46,965 bases of DNA from SVTX01 sp045132775 (lineage in GTDB: Bacteria > Bacillota > Clostridia > Oscillospirales > CAG-272), in assembly GCA_045132775.1 (NCBI GenBank), contig JBGUSX010000032.1, positions 1-46,965 of the forward strand, given 5' to 3'. The translations under genes and the position numbers were made by a program. This document shows positions 15,505 through 24,015 of this stretch, one piece after another. The first letter of the stretch is position 1; each line of letters begins with the position of its first letter. The notes beneath the pieces were generated by a model, which was not told the origin of the DNA, ran no database searches, and saw only the letters and a list, made by a program, of their open reading frames with translations.

Positions 15505-18500
15505 TTAAAACTCGTCGACACCGTCGTCGTAAGCGTCGTATTCCTCATCCTCGATAACGTTTCCGTCCTCGTCCTCGAACTGATAGGATTCCTTAAGCTC
15601 GTCCTCGTCAGCCTCGAAGGATGAGAAATCGGGTATCTCATCTGCATTTTTTACCGAATAAGGCGAATTGTCATCCTCGTTGCAAAGCGTTGAGAGCTGG
15701 ATCTCATTGCCATCCTTGTCAAGAACGCGGATGTCAAGCGCGAGAGCCTGGAGCTCCTTGACAAGCACCTTGAAGGACTCGGGAACGCCGGGAGTAGGAA
15801 TATTCTGTCCCTTGATGATAGCCTCGAATGCCTTACGGCGTCCGTTGATATCGTCGGACTTGACGGTGAGTATCTCCTGGAGCGTGTAAGCTGCACCGTA
15901 TGCCTCGAGAGCCCAAACCTCCATCTCTCCGAATCTCTGTCCACCAAACTGCGCCTTACCGCCGAGAGGCTGCTGAGTTACGAGAGAGTAAGGACCGTTC
16001 GAACGAGCGTGTACCTTATCGTCAACGAGGTGATGGAGCTTTAAGTAGTACATGATACCGACTGTTACGGGGTTGTCAAAGGGCTCACCCGTACGTCCGT
16101 CGTATACAGTCTGCTTACCGTCGAAGAGCTTGAGCTTCTTCTGGAGTCTGAGACTCTCGCAGTAAGCCTTGTCAGCCCTCTCTTCGGGAGAGAGGAGTCT
16201 GTATTCCTTGTCTCCGTCCTCGCGCACGATCTCCTCATAGAGCTCCTTGCCCTCGGGATTCTCGTTCGGGAAGAGGTCACGGCTGTATCCTGCCATACGC
16301 AAGCACTCTGCGATATCCTTTTCGTTTGCACCGTCAAATACGGGGGTCATGATCTTCCAACCGAGCTTCTTAGCCGCGATTCCAAGATGCACCTCAAGCA
16401 CCTGACCGATATTCATACGCGAAGGAACGCCGAGAGGGTTAAGACAGATATCGAGAGGAGTTCCGTCGGGAAGGAAGGGCATATCCTCGGGAGGAAGAAT
16501 TCTCGAAACGACACCCTTGTTACCGTGGCGTCCTGCCATCTTGTCTCCGACAGAGATCTTTCTCTTCTGTGCGATGTAGAGCTTAACTACCTTGTTTACA
16601 CCTGCGGGGAGCTCGTCGCCTGCCTCGTGTGAGAAGACGCGAACGTCAACGACAACACCGCTCTCACCGTGAGGAACGCGGAGAGACGTATCTCTTACTT
16701 CTCTTGCCTTCTCACCGAAAATTGCCCGGAGAAGTCTCTCCTCTGCGGTAAGCTCGGTCTCTCCCTTAGGAGTGATCTTACCTACAAGGATATCACCTGC
16801 TCTTACCTCGGTTCCCTTCTTTATGATACCCTCTGCGTTAAGATCCTTGAGTGCGTCGTCTCCGACGTTGGGGATCTCACGGGTGATCTCTTCCGGACCG
16901 AGCTTTGTGTCTCTTGCCTCGTGGGTGTATTCTTCTATATGAATTGACGTATAAACGTCGTCTCTTACGAGCTTCTCGTTAAGAAGGACAGCGTCCTCGT
17001 AGTTATAACCTTCCCAGGTCATAAATCCGATAAGCGCGTTCTTACCGAGCGAGATCTCGCCGTTTGCGGTTGCGGGACCGTCTGCGATGACCTCTCCTGC
17101 CTCTACCGTCTGGCCTCTTCTTACGATGGGCTTCTGGTTTACGCAGTTGGACTGGTTGCTTCTCTTGAACTTGATGAGGCTGTAAACGTCCTTGTGTCCG
17201 TCGTCGCAGAGGATGGTAATGCTGTTAGCGTCAACGCGCTCAACTACACCTGCATTCTTTGCAACAACAACTACACCGGAGTCAACTGCCGCCTTATACT
17301 CCATACCCGTACCAACGATAGGCGAGTCTGTGATAAGGAGCGGAACTGCCTGCTTCTGCATGTTCGATCCCATGAGCGCACGAGAGTTATCGTCGTTCTC
17401 AAGGAAAGGAATACAAGCGGTTGCAACAGATACGACCATCTTAGGAGATACGTCCATGTAATCGACCTTGGAAGCATCTACCTCCATGATCTCTGTTCTG
17501 TCGCGTGCGGTTACCTTCTTATTTATAAAGTGTCCGTTCTCGTCAAGGGGCTCGTTACCCTGGGCAACGATGTACTTGTCCTCAACGTCAGCGGTCATGT
17601 AAACGACCTCGTCGGTTACCTTATGCTCAACAGTGCCGTCAGCGAGAGTGATGTGCTCAACCTTGCGGTAAGGAGCCTCAATGAATCCGTAGTCGCTGAT
17701 GCGCGCGTAGGTCGTGAGGTAGGAGATAAGACCAATGTTAGGACCTTCGGGGGTCTCGATGGGACACATTCTACCGTAGTGTGTATAGTGTACGTCACGG
17801 ACGTCGAAGGATGCACGGTCACGGGAAAGACCGCCGGGACCGAGAGCGGAGAGTCTTCTCTTATGAGTAAGCTCTGCCAAGGGGTTGTTCTGGTCCATGA
17901 ACTGAGAGAGCTGGCTGGAGCCGAAGAACTCACGGATAGCGGTTGCCACGGGACGGGTGTTGATAAGCGCCTGAGGAGTGAGCTTCTCGTTGTCCTGTGT
18001 GGTCATTCTTTCCTTTATTATCTTATCCATTCTCGAGAAACCGATACGCATCTGGTTCTGGAGCTGCTCGCCGACAGAACGAACGCGTCTGTTTCCGAGG
18101 TGGTCTATATCGTCAACACTACCTACGTCATGTGTGAGGTTAAGCATATAACCTACGGTTGCGAAGATATCGTCCTTTGTGATGTGCTTAGGACAGAGCT
18201 CTGCGATCCTCTCCTTTGCCATCTCCTTGATCGCGTCAACGTCGCCCTCGCACTGCTCTGCAATGTCGAGAAGCACGGCGGTCCTTGCCTTTTCGTTTAC
18301 GCCGCAATCCTTAAGGTCGAATCCGAGGATGCACTCGGGAGCAATGGTGTTGTTGGAGATTACCTTGATAACGTCACCGTTTTCGAGCTCGAGGAGAACC
18401 TCGTTTACAGCGTTCTGCTCAACGGTAAGAGCCATCTCGGGAGTGAGAACGGTTCCTGCGGTATAGAGCACCTCGCCCGTAAGAGGACTTACAACGTCCT

Positions 18501-19404
18501 CTGCTATCTTGTGGTTGGCAATTCTTGCAGAGATAGCCATCTTGGCATCGAACTTGTAGCGTCCGACGGTTGCAATATCGTATCTCTTGGGGTCGAAGAA
18601 GAGGTTTGTGAGAAGCTGCTGAGCAGACTCGACGAGCGGAGGCTCACCGGGACGGAGCTTCTTATATATCTCCTTAAGCGCCTCTACCGTGGGATCTGTT
18701 CCGTTTTCGTCTGCGAGTCTCTCTGTCTCATCCTTTTCAAGAGTCGCTATGAGTCTTGCATCCTCGCCGAACATCTTGAATATATCTTCTCTGTGGGTGA
18801 TTCCGAGCGCGCGGACAAAGACCGTCAAGGGAAGCTTGCGGTTCTTGTCTATTCTTACGTAAAGAACGCCGTTTACGTCGCTTTCGTACTCAAGCCATGC
18901 ACCTCTGTAGGGGATGACCTGTGCCGCGTACATCTTCTTACCGCTCTTATCCACCTCGCTGGAATAGTACATTCCGGGAGAACGGACGAGCTGAGATACG
19001 ATGACTCTCTCCGCGCCGTTGATAACGAAGGTTCCGTTATCCGTCATTATCGGGAAGTCTCCGAGATAGATGTCGGAATACTTAACGTCGCCTGCCTGCT
19101 TGTTGGTAAGACGAACGTTTACCTTAAGGGGAGCCGCGTAGTTTACGTCACGCTCCTTGCACTCCTCAACGGGATACTTGGGCTTTGTATCAATAGAATA
19201 GGAAATAAAGTCTATTGAAAGATTGCCCGAGTAGTCGGTGATTGGGGATACGTCACGGAGAACCTCCATGAGACCTTCCTCAAGGAACCACTTGAACGAC
19301 TTTGTCTGGACCTCGACAAGATTGGGGAGCTCCAGATTGAAGCGCGAACGGGAAAAGGACATTCTTGTGTTCTTTCCAAGCTTTTGCTCTTTTACATTGA
19401 CCAT
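15505..19404 (-). CDS. rpoB: RNA polymerase beta subunit
   Basis: The beta subunit of RNA polymerase, about 1299 residues. The rifampicin-binding region GSSQLSQFMDQNNPLAELTH and HKRRLSALGPGGLSRDRA looks wild type. Downstream are MCPIETPEGPNIGLIS and KISVGDKMAGRHGNKGVVS. A long acidic tail (EDEDGNVIEDEEYDAYDDG) closes the protein. The start is placed at MVNVKEQKLGKN, with GGAG ten bases upstream; an in-frame ATG seven codons earlier overlaps that site and is less likely. It has its own promoter and, unusually, no rplJ-rplL immediately upstream. Confidence 0.99.
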   Translation of the reverse strand: MVNVKEQKLGKNTRMSFSRSRFNLELPNLVEVQTKSFKWFLEEGLMEVLRDVSPITDYSGNLSIDFISYSIDTKPKYPVEECKERDVNYAAPLKVNVRLTNKQAGDVKYSDIYLGDFPIMTDNGTFVINGAERVIVSQLVRSPGMYYSSEVDKSGKKMYAAQVIPYRGAWLEYESDVNGVLYVRIDKNRKLPLTVFVRALGITHREDIFKMFGEDARLIATLEKDETERLADENGTDPTVEALKEIYKKLRPGEPPLVESAQQLLTNLFFDPKRYDIATVGRYKFDAKMAISARIANHKIAEDVVSPLTGEVLYTAGTVLTPEMALTVEQNAVNEVLLELENGDVIKVISNNTIAPECILGFDLKDCGVNEKARTAVLLDIAEQCEGDVDAIKEMAKERIAELCPKHITKDDIFATVGYMLNLTHDVGSVDDIDHLGNRRVRSVGEQLQNQMRIGFSRMDKIIKERMTTQDNEKLTPQALINTRPVATAIREFFGSSQLSQFMDQNNPLAELTHKRRLSALGPGGLSRDRASFDVRDVHYTHYGRMCPIETPEGPNIGLISYLTTYARISDYGFIEAPYRKVEHITLADGTVEHKVTDEVVYMTADVEDKYIVAQGNEPLDENGHFINKKVTARDRTEIMEVDASKVDYMDVSPKMVVSVATACIPFLENDDNSRALMGSNMQKQAVPLLITDSPIVGTGMEYKAAVDSGVVVVAKNAGVVERVDANSITILCDDGHKDVYSLIKFKRSNQSNCVNQKPIVRRGQTVEAGEVIADGPATANGEISLGKNALIGFMTWEGYNYEDAVLLNEKLVRDDVYTSIHIEEYTHEARDTKLGPEEITREIPNVGDDALKDLNAEGIIKKGTEVRAGDILVGKITPKGETELTAEERLLRAIFGEKAREVRDTSLRVPHGESGVVVDVRVFSHEAGDELPAGVNKVVKLYIAQKRKISVGDKMAGRHGNKGVVSRILPPEDMPFLPDGTPLDICLNPLGVPSRMNIGQVLEVHLGIAAKKLGWKIMTPVFDGANEKDIAECLRMAGYSRDLFPNENPEGKELYEEIVREDGDKEYRLLSPEERADKAYCESLRLQKKLKLFDGKQTVYDGRTGEPFDNPVTVGIMYYLKLHHLVDDKVHARSNGPYSLVTQQPLGGKAQFGGQRFGEMEVWALEAYGAAYTLQEILTVKSDDINGRRKAFEAIIKGQNIPTPGVPESFKVLVKELQALALDIRVLDKDGNEIQLSTLCNEDDNSPYSVKNADEIPDFSSFEADEDELKESYQFEDEDGNVIEDEEYDAYDDGVDEF

Positions 19405-19417
19405 TAAATCAATCACT

Positions 19418-19475
19418 CCATTCAATGAAATCTTTACTGAATGGACAAAATCCTTATATTTTATCGGATTTTGTC
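19418..19475 (-). other. Two tandem hairpins in the rpoB leader, one covering the ribosome-binding site
   Basis: GACAAAATCC/GGATTTTGTC (19444-19453 with 19466-19475) forms a perfect 10-bp stem. Immediately downstream on the minus strand CCATTCA pairs with TGAATGG (19438-19444 with 19418-19424). The last GG is part of the rpoB Shine-Dalgarno GGAG (19416-19419). The leader may therefore limit rpoB translation. Confidence 0.65.
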
Positions 19476-19537
19476 ATATTCGTATCGCCGCACTATCCTA
19501 AAAGAACGCAGTGCTAGCGATTATAATGCAGTTTACA

Positions 19538-19566
19538 ATTATATCACTTATATTTCAACTTGTCAA
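19538..19566 (-). promoter_or_regulatory. rpoBC promoter
   Basis: Perfect TTGACA (19561-19566), 17-base spacer, TATAAT (19538-19543) on the minus strand, preceded by GTGA. It gives a leader of about 125 nt. Confidence 0.93.
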
Positions 19567-19716
19567 GGGTTTTTTAATAAAAATTTTAAAATTTGATAAA
19601 AATTTCCGAATTTTTGCAAAAAACATTCAGTGAATGTTAAAAATCATCCTCCCAAGCATATAATCATACGTAAAACATACGGTTTTATCAATACCAACAT
19701 AAGAAAGGAAGAAATT

Positions 19717-20370
19717 ATGGTAGAAAATAAGGTTTTAAGACAAAATGCCAGAGCACAGATGGACAACAACATTTTTTCACCCACCTGGCTTATGCTTATG
19801 GTCGTCTATCTCATTTACTCGGCGATCTCAAGTGCCGCAAGCAGTTTCTCCTGCGGAATAGCTGCTATTGTGATCACAGGTCCTATGCTCTACGGAGTAA
19901 ACCGCATCTGCGTGAACGTAGTCAGAGGAAACAAAAAAATACAGATCGAGGATATGTTCGTGGGATTCAAGGAGTGCTTTGCAGAGTCCTTCTTGCTCTC
20001 TCTCCTCACTGGATTGTTCACTTTTCTCTGGTCGCTTCTCTTCATAATCCCGGGTATCATCAAGAGCTACTCATACGCAATGGCACCCTACATCCTTCAG
20101 GACGATCCCTCTAAGGGGTGGAAGATGGCGCTTGACGAGAGCAAAGAGATGATGGAAGGACACAAATGGCAGCTCTTCTGTCTCGACTTCAGCTTTATCG
20201 GATGGAATATAGTCGGATTCCTTTGCTGCTGCATCGGTGTGATCTTCGTAGCACCCTACTCCTTGATGGCGCGTGCAAACTTCTATATGGCGCTCAAGGC
20301 TATGAACGAGCCCGAGCAGCCTGAGTTTGACGGAAACAACGGCTTTGAGAAGGTAGATCCCTTTGCTTAA
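19717..20370 (+). CDS. DUF975 family integral membrane protein
   Basis: A membrane protein of 217 residues with about five hydrophobic segments. The DUF975 features are the opening VLRQNARAQM, LMVVYLIYSAISS, a central FIIPGIIKSYSYAMAPYIL and the motif ALDESKEMMEGHKWQLFCLDFSFIGW. Molecular function is unknown in the family. The start is the ATG preceded by GAAAGGAAG; the frame extends 29 codons upstream without a good ribosome-binding site. It stands alone, divergent from rpoB, and shares a terminator with the convergent capD-type gene. Confidence 0.88.
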   Translation: MVENKVLRQNARAQMDNNIFSPTWLMLMVVYLIYSAISSAASSFSCGIAAIVITGPMLYGVNRICVNVVRGNKKIQIEDMFVGFKECFAESFLLSLLTGLFTFLWSLLFIIPGIIKSYSYAMAPYILQDDPSKGWKMALDESKEMMEGHKWQLFCLDFSFIGWNIVGFLCCCIGVIFVAPYSLMARANFYMALKAMNEPEQPEFDGNNGFEKVDPFA

Positions 20371-20383
20371 ATTGTCAACAAAT

Positions 20384-20417
20384 AAAAATTCCGCAGACAT
20401 TGTCTGCGGAATTTTTT
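20384..20417. terminator. Bidirectional terminator
   Basis: TTCCGCAGACA pairs with TGTCTGCGGAA, flanked by A-run and T-run on the two sides. It serves the DUF975 gene on plus and the dehydratase gene on minus. Confidence 0.92.
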
Positions 20418-20419
20418 TA

Positions 20420-22357
20420 TCACTGCTGAGAAACGGTCATCTTCATTTCCTCTGATTTCTCAGCGTTTTTGTTTACCTTTTCGGGATCGACGAAGGTAGG
20501 CACTGCCTTCTTCATTGCTTCCTTGATCGCGGGAGACGCGATCTCTCCCTTCGACGATTCGACCGCGTCGCGAAGTAAGATCAGCTTTTCTCTTACTTCT
20601 TCTCTTGTAAGAGGTGTATCCTGCTCGATGAATATCTTTTTATTGTCGGTTTTCTCGAGGTGCTCTGTCTTGATAAGGAGCTCCTCGTAAAGCTTTTCTC
20701 CGGGACGGAGACCGATCTCCTGAATCTTGATATCCTCGTTAGGAGTAAATCCGGATAACTTTATCATGTTGTAAGCAAGGTCATAGATCTTGACGGGCTT
20801 GCCCATATCGAGAACGAAGAGCTCTCCGTCCTTTGCCATAAAGCCTGCCTGCATGACGAGCTGACTTGCCTCGGGTATTGTCATAAAGTATCGGATAATT
20901 CTCTTATCCGTGATGGTTACGGGACCGCCCTGCTTGATCTGCTCACGGAAGAGCGGTATTACCGATCCGTTAGATCCGAGAACGTTTCCAAATCTGACTG
21001 CCATAAAGAGCGTTTTGCTGTCAGTTCTGCACTGAATCACCATTTCGCACATTCTCTTGGATGCGCCCATGATATTCGTGGGATTGACCGCCTTATCGGT
21101 GGAAATTAGAATGAACTTTTCAACACCGTATTTTTCTGCCATATCTGCGGTGTTACAGGTTCCCATTACGTTATTCTTTATCGCCTCGCAGCCGCTGTGC
21201 TCCATAAGAGGAACGTGCTTGTGTGCTGCCGCGTGGAAAACGATCTCCGGTCTGTATGCCGCGAATATTGCATCGAGCCTGTCTCTGTCGCGTACCGAGG
21301 CTATCTCAACCGCGAGGTCGAGCTTCTCACCGTACTTTCTGATAAGCTCCTGCTGTATCTCGTACGCATTGTTCTCATATATATCAAGAATGATGAGCTT
21401 CTTGGGCACGCATTTTGCGATCTGACGGCAAAGCTCACTTCCGATAGAGCCGCCTCCTCCGGTAACAAGTATTGTTTTCCCGGAGTAATATTTTCTTGTC
21501 TCCGCGTTATTCAATCTCATAGGCTTGCGGAAAAGCAAGTCCTCGATCTGGAAATCTCTTATGACTTTCGGACGGTTTTCGGCATCAGTGTCCTCGTCTT
21601 TGTTGAAGTCCTTGACGGGAATGTCGTAGATCTTCAGCTTGCATTTAGCTTTGCTGTATACTTCAAAAAGTCTCTGTGCCTCGTCATTGTCAAGGTTTGA
21701 TACTGCCACGAAGAGCTCGCTGATACCGTTTGATTTTATCAGATCAAATACAGATTCATCCTCGGCATATACCTTGAGACCAACGACATTGTTACCTATT
21801 TTCTGTGCGTCCTTGTCGATAAAGAAAAGCGGACGGTAGGTTGCCTGATGGTTGCAAAGAAGCTCGTTTGCAAGGAATGCTCCGAGCTGACCGGCACCAA
21901 TGATAGCAACGTTGATCTTTTTCTTCTCCTCCGTCGGAGCCTTATGAAGATGCTTATAATAAAGTCTGTAGCAATATCTTGAAATGAGAGTGAGCAAACA
22001 GTTGATGGGAGCGAGGATAAGGAATATTTCGAGCCCCACAAAAAGATCCGTAAAGGAAAGTGCTATTGCAGGAACAATAGTGCCGATGATATCGGCTATG
22101 ATCAGCTTAAGATAAGACAGCGTTCTTGTGTAACGCCAGACGCAAGTGTATACGCCAAACGCGAATCGGGCAATGATTATGGTTAATAAAATAATTCCCG
22201 AGGTCGCGAATATCTTTCCTGCATCCGGACTGATCTCCGGCTTTAAAAGTCCGATCGAAATATAGTAAGCACAGGTTACGACGCCGAAAAGGTAGCAATC
22301 AAATAAAAACAAGATCGCTCTTCGGAATTTTCCGGCAAAGATCTGCTTTAATTTCAT
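20420..22357 (-). CDS. CapD/PglF-type membrane nucleotide-sugar 4,6-dehydratase
   Basis: This membrane-anchored extended SDR enzyme most likely converts UDP-GlcNAc to the 4-keto-6-deoxy sugar used in capsule, glycan or bacillosamine synthesis. Of 645 residues, the first 140 form about four transmembrane helices. A first nucleotide-binding fold has GAGQLGAFLANELL (about 150-165). The catalytic Rossmann fold has TGGGGSIGSELCRQ (about 299-312). The active-site segment STDKAVNPTNIMGASKR (about 418-434) has Met in place of the usual SDR Tyr, as in PglF-type enzymes. It is monocistronic, with no glycosyltransferase neighbours. GGGAG lies before the ATG. Exact substrate is uncertain. Confidence 0.9.
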   Translation of the reverse strand: MKLKQIFAGKFRRAILFLFDCYLFGVVTCAYYISIGLLKPEISPDAGKIFATSGIILLTIIIARFAFGVYTCVWRYTRTLSYLKLIIADIIGTIVPAIALSFTDLFVGLEIFLILAPINCLLTLISRYCYRLYYKHLHKAPTEEKKKINVAIIGAGQLGAFLANELLCNHQATYRPLFFIDKDAQKIGNNVVGLKVYAEDESVFDLIKSNGISELFVAVSNLDNDEAQRLFEVYSKAKCKLKIYDIPVKDFNKDEDTDAENRPKVIRDFQIEDLLFRKPMRLNNAETRKYYSGKTILVTGGGGSIGSELCRQIAKCVPKKLIILDIYENNAYEIQQELIRKYGEKLDLAVEIASVRDRDRLDAIFAAYRPEIVFHAAAHKHVPLMEHSGCEAIKNNVMGTCNTADMAEKYGVEKFILISTDKAVNPTNIMGASKRMCEMVIQCRTDSKTLFMAVRFGNVLGSNGSVIPLFREQIKQGGPVTITDKRIIRYFMTIPEASQLVMQAGFMAKDGELFVLDMGKPVKIYDLAYNMIKLSGFTPNEDIKIQEIGLRPGEKLYEELLIKTEHLEKTDNKKIFIEQDTPLTREEVREKLILLRDAVESSKGEIASPAIKEAMKKAVPTFVDPEKVNKNAEKSEEMKMTVSQQ

Positions 22358-22425
22358 ATATATTCTCCCTGAATGGATGTATATTTTGGGATGTCACATT
22401 TCAGAAAATTTAATTTTCTCTATGT

Positions 22426-22454
22426 ATTATACCACCATATTCGACATTTGTCAA
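22426..22454 (-). promoter_or_regulatory. Promoter of the CapD/PglF-type gene
   Basis: TTGACA (22449-22454), 17-base spacer, TATAAT (22426-22431) on the minus strand. A small AGAAAATT/AATTTTCT palindrome follows in the leader. Confidence 0.88.
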
Positions 22455-22632
22455 CGAAAAAATTGAAAATGCAGTTTTGAGCCCCAAAAACCCGGTGCTA
22501 TTATTATATGTAAGAATGTATCCGTCAAGCAAAAACGAGAAAAAAGGTATAATTTGTGTAACGCTTACAAATAATAACGGTACAAACAAAAACGATGAAA
22601 AATCGGTTTTCGACAAAGAAAGGAACCAATAT

Positions 22633-23178
22633 ATGAAAGCAACCGGAATAGTAAGAAGGATCGACGATCTCGGACGAGTCGTCATACCTAAGGAAATAAG
22701 AAGAACAATGCGCATCCGCGAGGGAGACCCTCTGGAAATTTTTACCGATCGCGATGGCGAGGTGATATTCAAAAAGTACTCCCCTATCGGTGAGCTGACC
22801 GCATTTGCCGCGCAGTATGCGGAGACTCTCCATAAGACCTGCGAGCTCTCGGTCGTGATCTGCGACAGAGACTCCGTGGTCGCGTGCGCGGGTGTATCCA
22901 AAAAAGAATATGCGGAAAAAAGGCTGTCCGATGCTCTTGAGCATCTTATGGAGAAAAGAAGTCTGTATACTCTGAGATCGGGCGACGAAAAGATAGGCGC
23001 GCTTGCGGACGGAACAAGCCATTACGTCACTTGCGCCATGCCCATCGTGAGCGAGGGCGACATTGTTGGCTGTGTTGCCTCCCTTGCTCCCGCTGACACC
23101 GACCGCTTGCCCGAGGCGACAGAGCAAAAGCTGATCCAGACCGCAGCAAGCTTTCTCGGCAGACAGCTTGAGAGCTGA
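22633..23178 (+). CDS. spoVT: Stage V sporulation protein T
   Basis: SpoVT is an AbrB-type DNA-binding regulator acting in the forespore under sigma-G control, tuning spore maturation genes. The 181-residue product has the swapped-hairpin AbrB domain (MKATGIVRRIDDLGRVVIPK, then EIRRTMRIREGDPLEIF) at 1-50 and a GAF-like domain after about residue 55. The start is the ATG 8 bases after AAAGGAA; the frame extends 52 codons upstream without support. The gene is isolated. It is good evidence that the organism comes from an endospore-forming lineage. Confidence 0.96.
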   Translation: MKATGIVRRIDDLGRVVIPKEIRRTMRIREGDPLEIFTDRDGEVIFKKYSPIGELTAFAAQYAETLHKTCELSVVICDRDSVVACAGVSKKEYAEKRLSDALEHLMEKRSLYTLRSGDEKIGALADGTSHYVTCAMPIVSEGDIVGCVASLAPADTDRLPEATEQKLIQTAASFLGRQLES

Positions 23179-23189
23179 CAAGCTAATAA

Positions 23190-23231
23190 AAGGAACCGTC
23201 CCTGAGACATTTCAGGACGGTCCTTTTTTAT
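23190..23231. terminator. spoVT terminator, probably bidirectional
   Basis: AAGGAACCGTCC pairs with GGACGGTCCTT, followed by TTTTTT on the plus strand and preceded by A residues. Confidence 0.88.
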
Positions 23232-23266
23232 TCTACTATTATGTGTTTATTATGTTACGGCGTTTT

Positions 23267-23827
23267 TCAGCCTATTGCCTCGCCGTTTGCATTGAAAAGC
23301 GGAAGCACCTCGAGATATTTTATATCCTCTCTGTCCTTGGCATCGCCTTCTGCAAGGATCGCCATCTTTCCGACGATATTTCCGCCCGCCTGCTCGACGA
23401 GCGTTTCAATAGCGCGCAGAGACTCTCCCGTGCTGATAACGTCGTCAACGATAAGCACTTTTTTGCCGCGCAGATACTCCGCATCCGCGCCGTCAAGGTA
23501 CAAGGCCTGCTTCTTTGCGGTCGTGATAGAGGTCACCTCTGCGGAAAAGACGTCGCTCATATAAAGCTTCTGCATCTTCCTTGCCAGAACGTATTTGTTG
23601 ACTCCCATCTGTCTTGCCATCTCGAAAACAAGCGGAATTCCCTTGCTCTCCGAGGTGATCATAATGTCGTGCTCGGGGGCTATCTTGATAAGCTCGCGAG
23701 CGCACGCGCTTGTCAGCTCAACGTCGCCGAATATTACGAATGCGCCTATGTAGAGATTTTCGTTAAGGGGACAAAGAGGAAGATCTCTCTCAAGTCCCGC
23801 AACGTGAAGTCTGTATGTTTTTTTCAT
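23267..23827 (-). CDS. Purine-type phosphoribosyltransferase
   Basis: Of 186 residues, the product has the PRPP-binding signature VLIVDDVISTGESLRA (about 124-139) of type I phosphoribosyltransferases. A preceding segment ITSESKGIPLVFEMARQMG matches adenine/xanthine phosphoribosyltransferases, so it likely converts a purine base and PRPP to the nucleotide. The start is placed at MKKTYRLHV, where AAAAGGGG is eight bases upstream; an ATG two codons earlier lies too close to that site. It is divergent from a purine permease, which supports a role in base salvage. Whether adenine, xanthine or hypoxanthine is the substrate cannot be decided. Confidence 0.85.
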   Translation of the reverse strand: MKKTYRLHVAGLERDLPLCPLNENLYIGAFVIFGDVELTSACARELIKIAPEHDIMITSESKGIPLVFEMARQMGVNKYVLARKMQKLYMSDVFSAEVTSITTAKKQALYLDGADAEYLRGKKVLIVDDVISTGESLRAIETLVEQAGGNIVGKMAILAEGDAKDREDIKYLEVLPLFNANGEAIG

Positions 23828-23869
23828 TTTCATTACCCCTTTTACCTTTTTGCAGTTTACCTTATTCTA

Positions 23870-23898
23870 ATTATATCCCACAAAAGAGAGTATGTCAA
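23870..23898 (-). promoter_or_regulatory. Promoter of the phosphoribosyltransferase gene
   Basis: TTGACA (23893-23898), 17-base spacer, TATAAT (23870-23875) on the minus strand. Confidence 0.88.
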
Positions 23899-23950
23899 GA
23901 ATATTATGACGTAAAAAGCCAAAAAGCGTCACAAAAAATGTGAAAAAATG

Positions 23951-23979
23951 TTGACTTTTGTTTTAAAATCGTGTATACT
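23951..23979 (+). promoter_or_regulatory. Promoter of the purine permease gene
   Basis: TTGACT (23951-23956), 17-base spacer, TATACT (23974-23979), 36 bases before the start codon. The leader is too short for a purine riboswitch. Confidence 0.85.
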
Positions 23980-24015
23980 TGAAATATCTTTTTTATATGG
24001 GAGGAAGAAAAATTT

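Noticed and set aside
17194..19218. A 674-codon plus-strand ORF opposite rpoB
   Set aside because: It arises from biased third positions of rpoB; no ribosome-binding site or recognisable motif.
22633..23178. The AbrB-type gene as a plasmid antitoxin
   Set aside because: It has the long SpoVT form with a C-terminal GAF-like domain, not the short antitoxin form.
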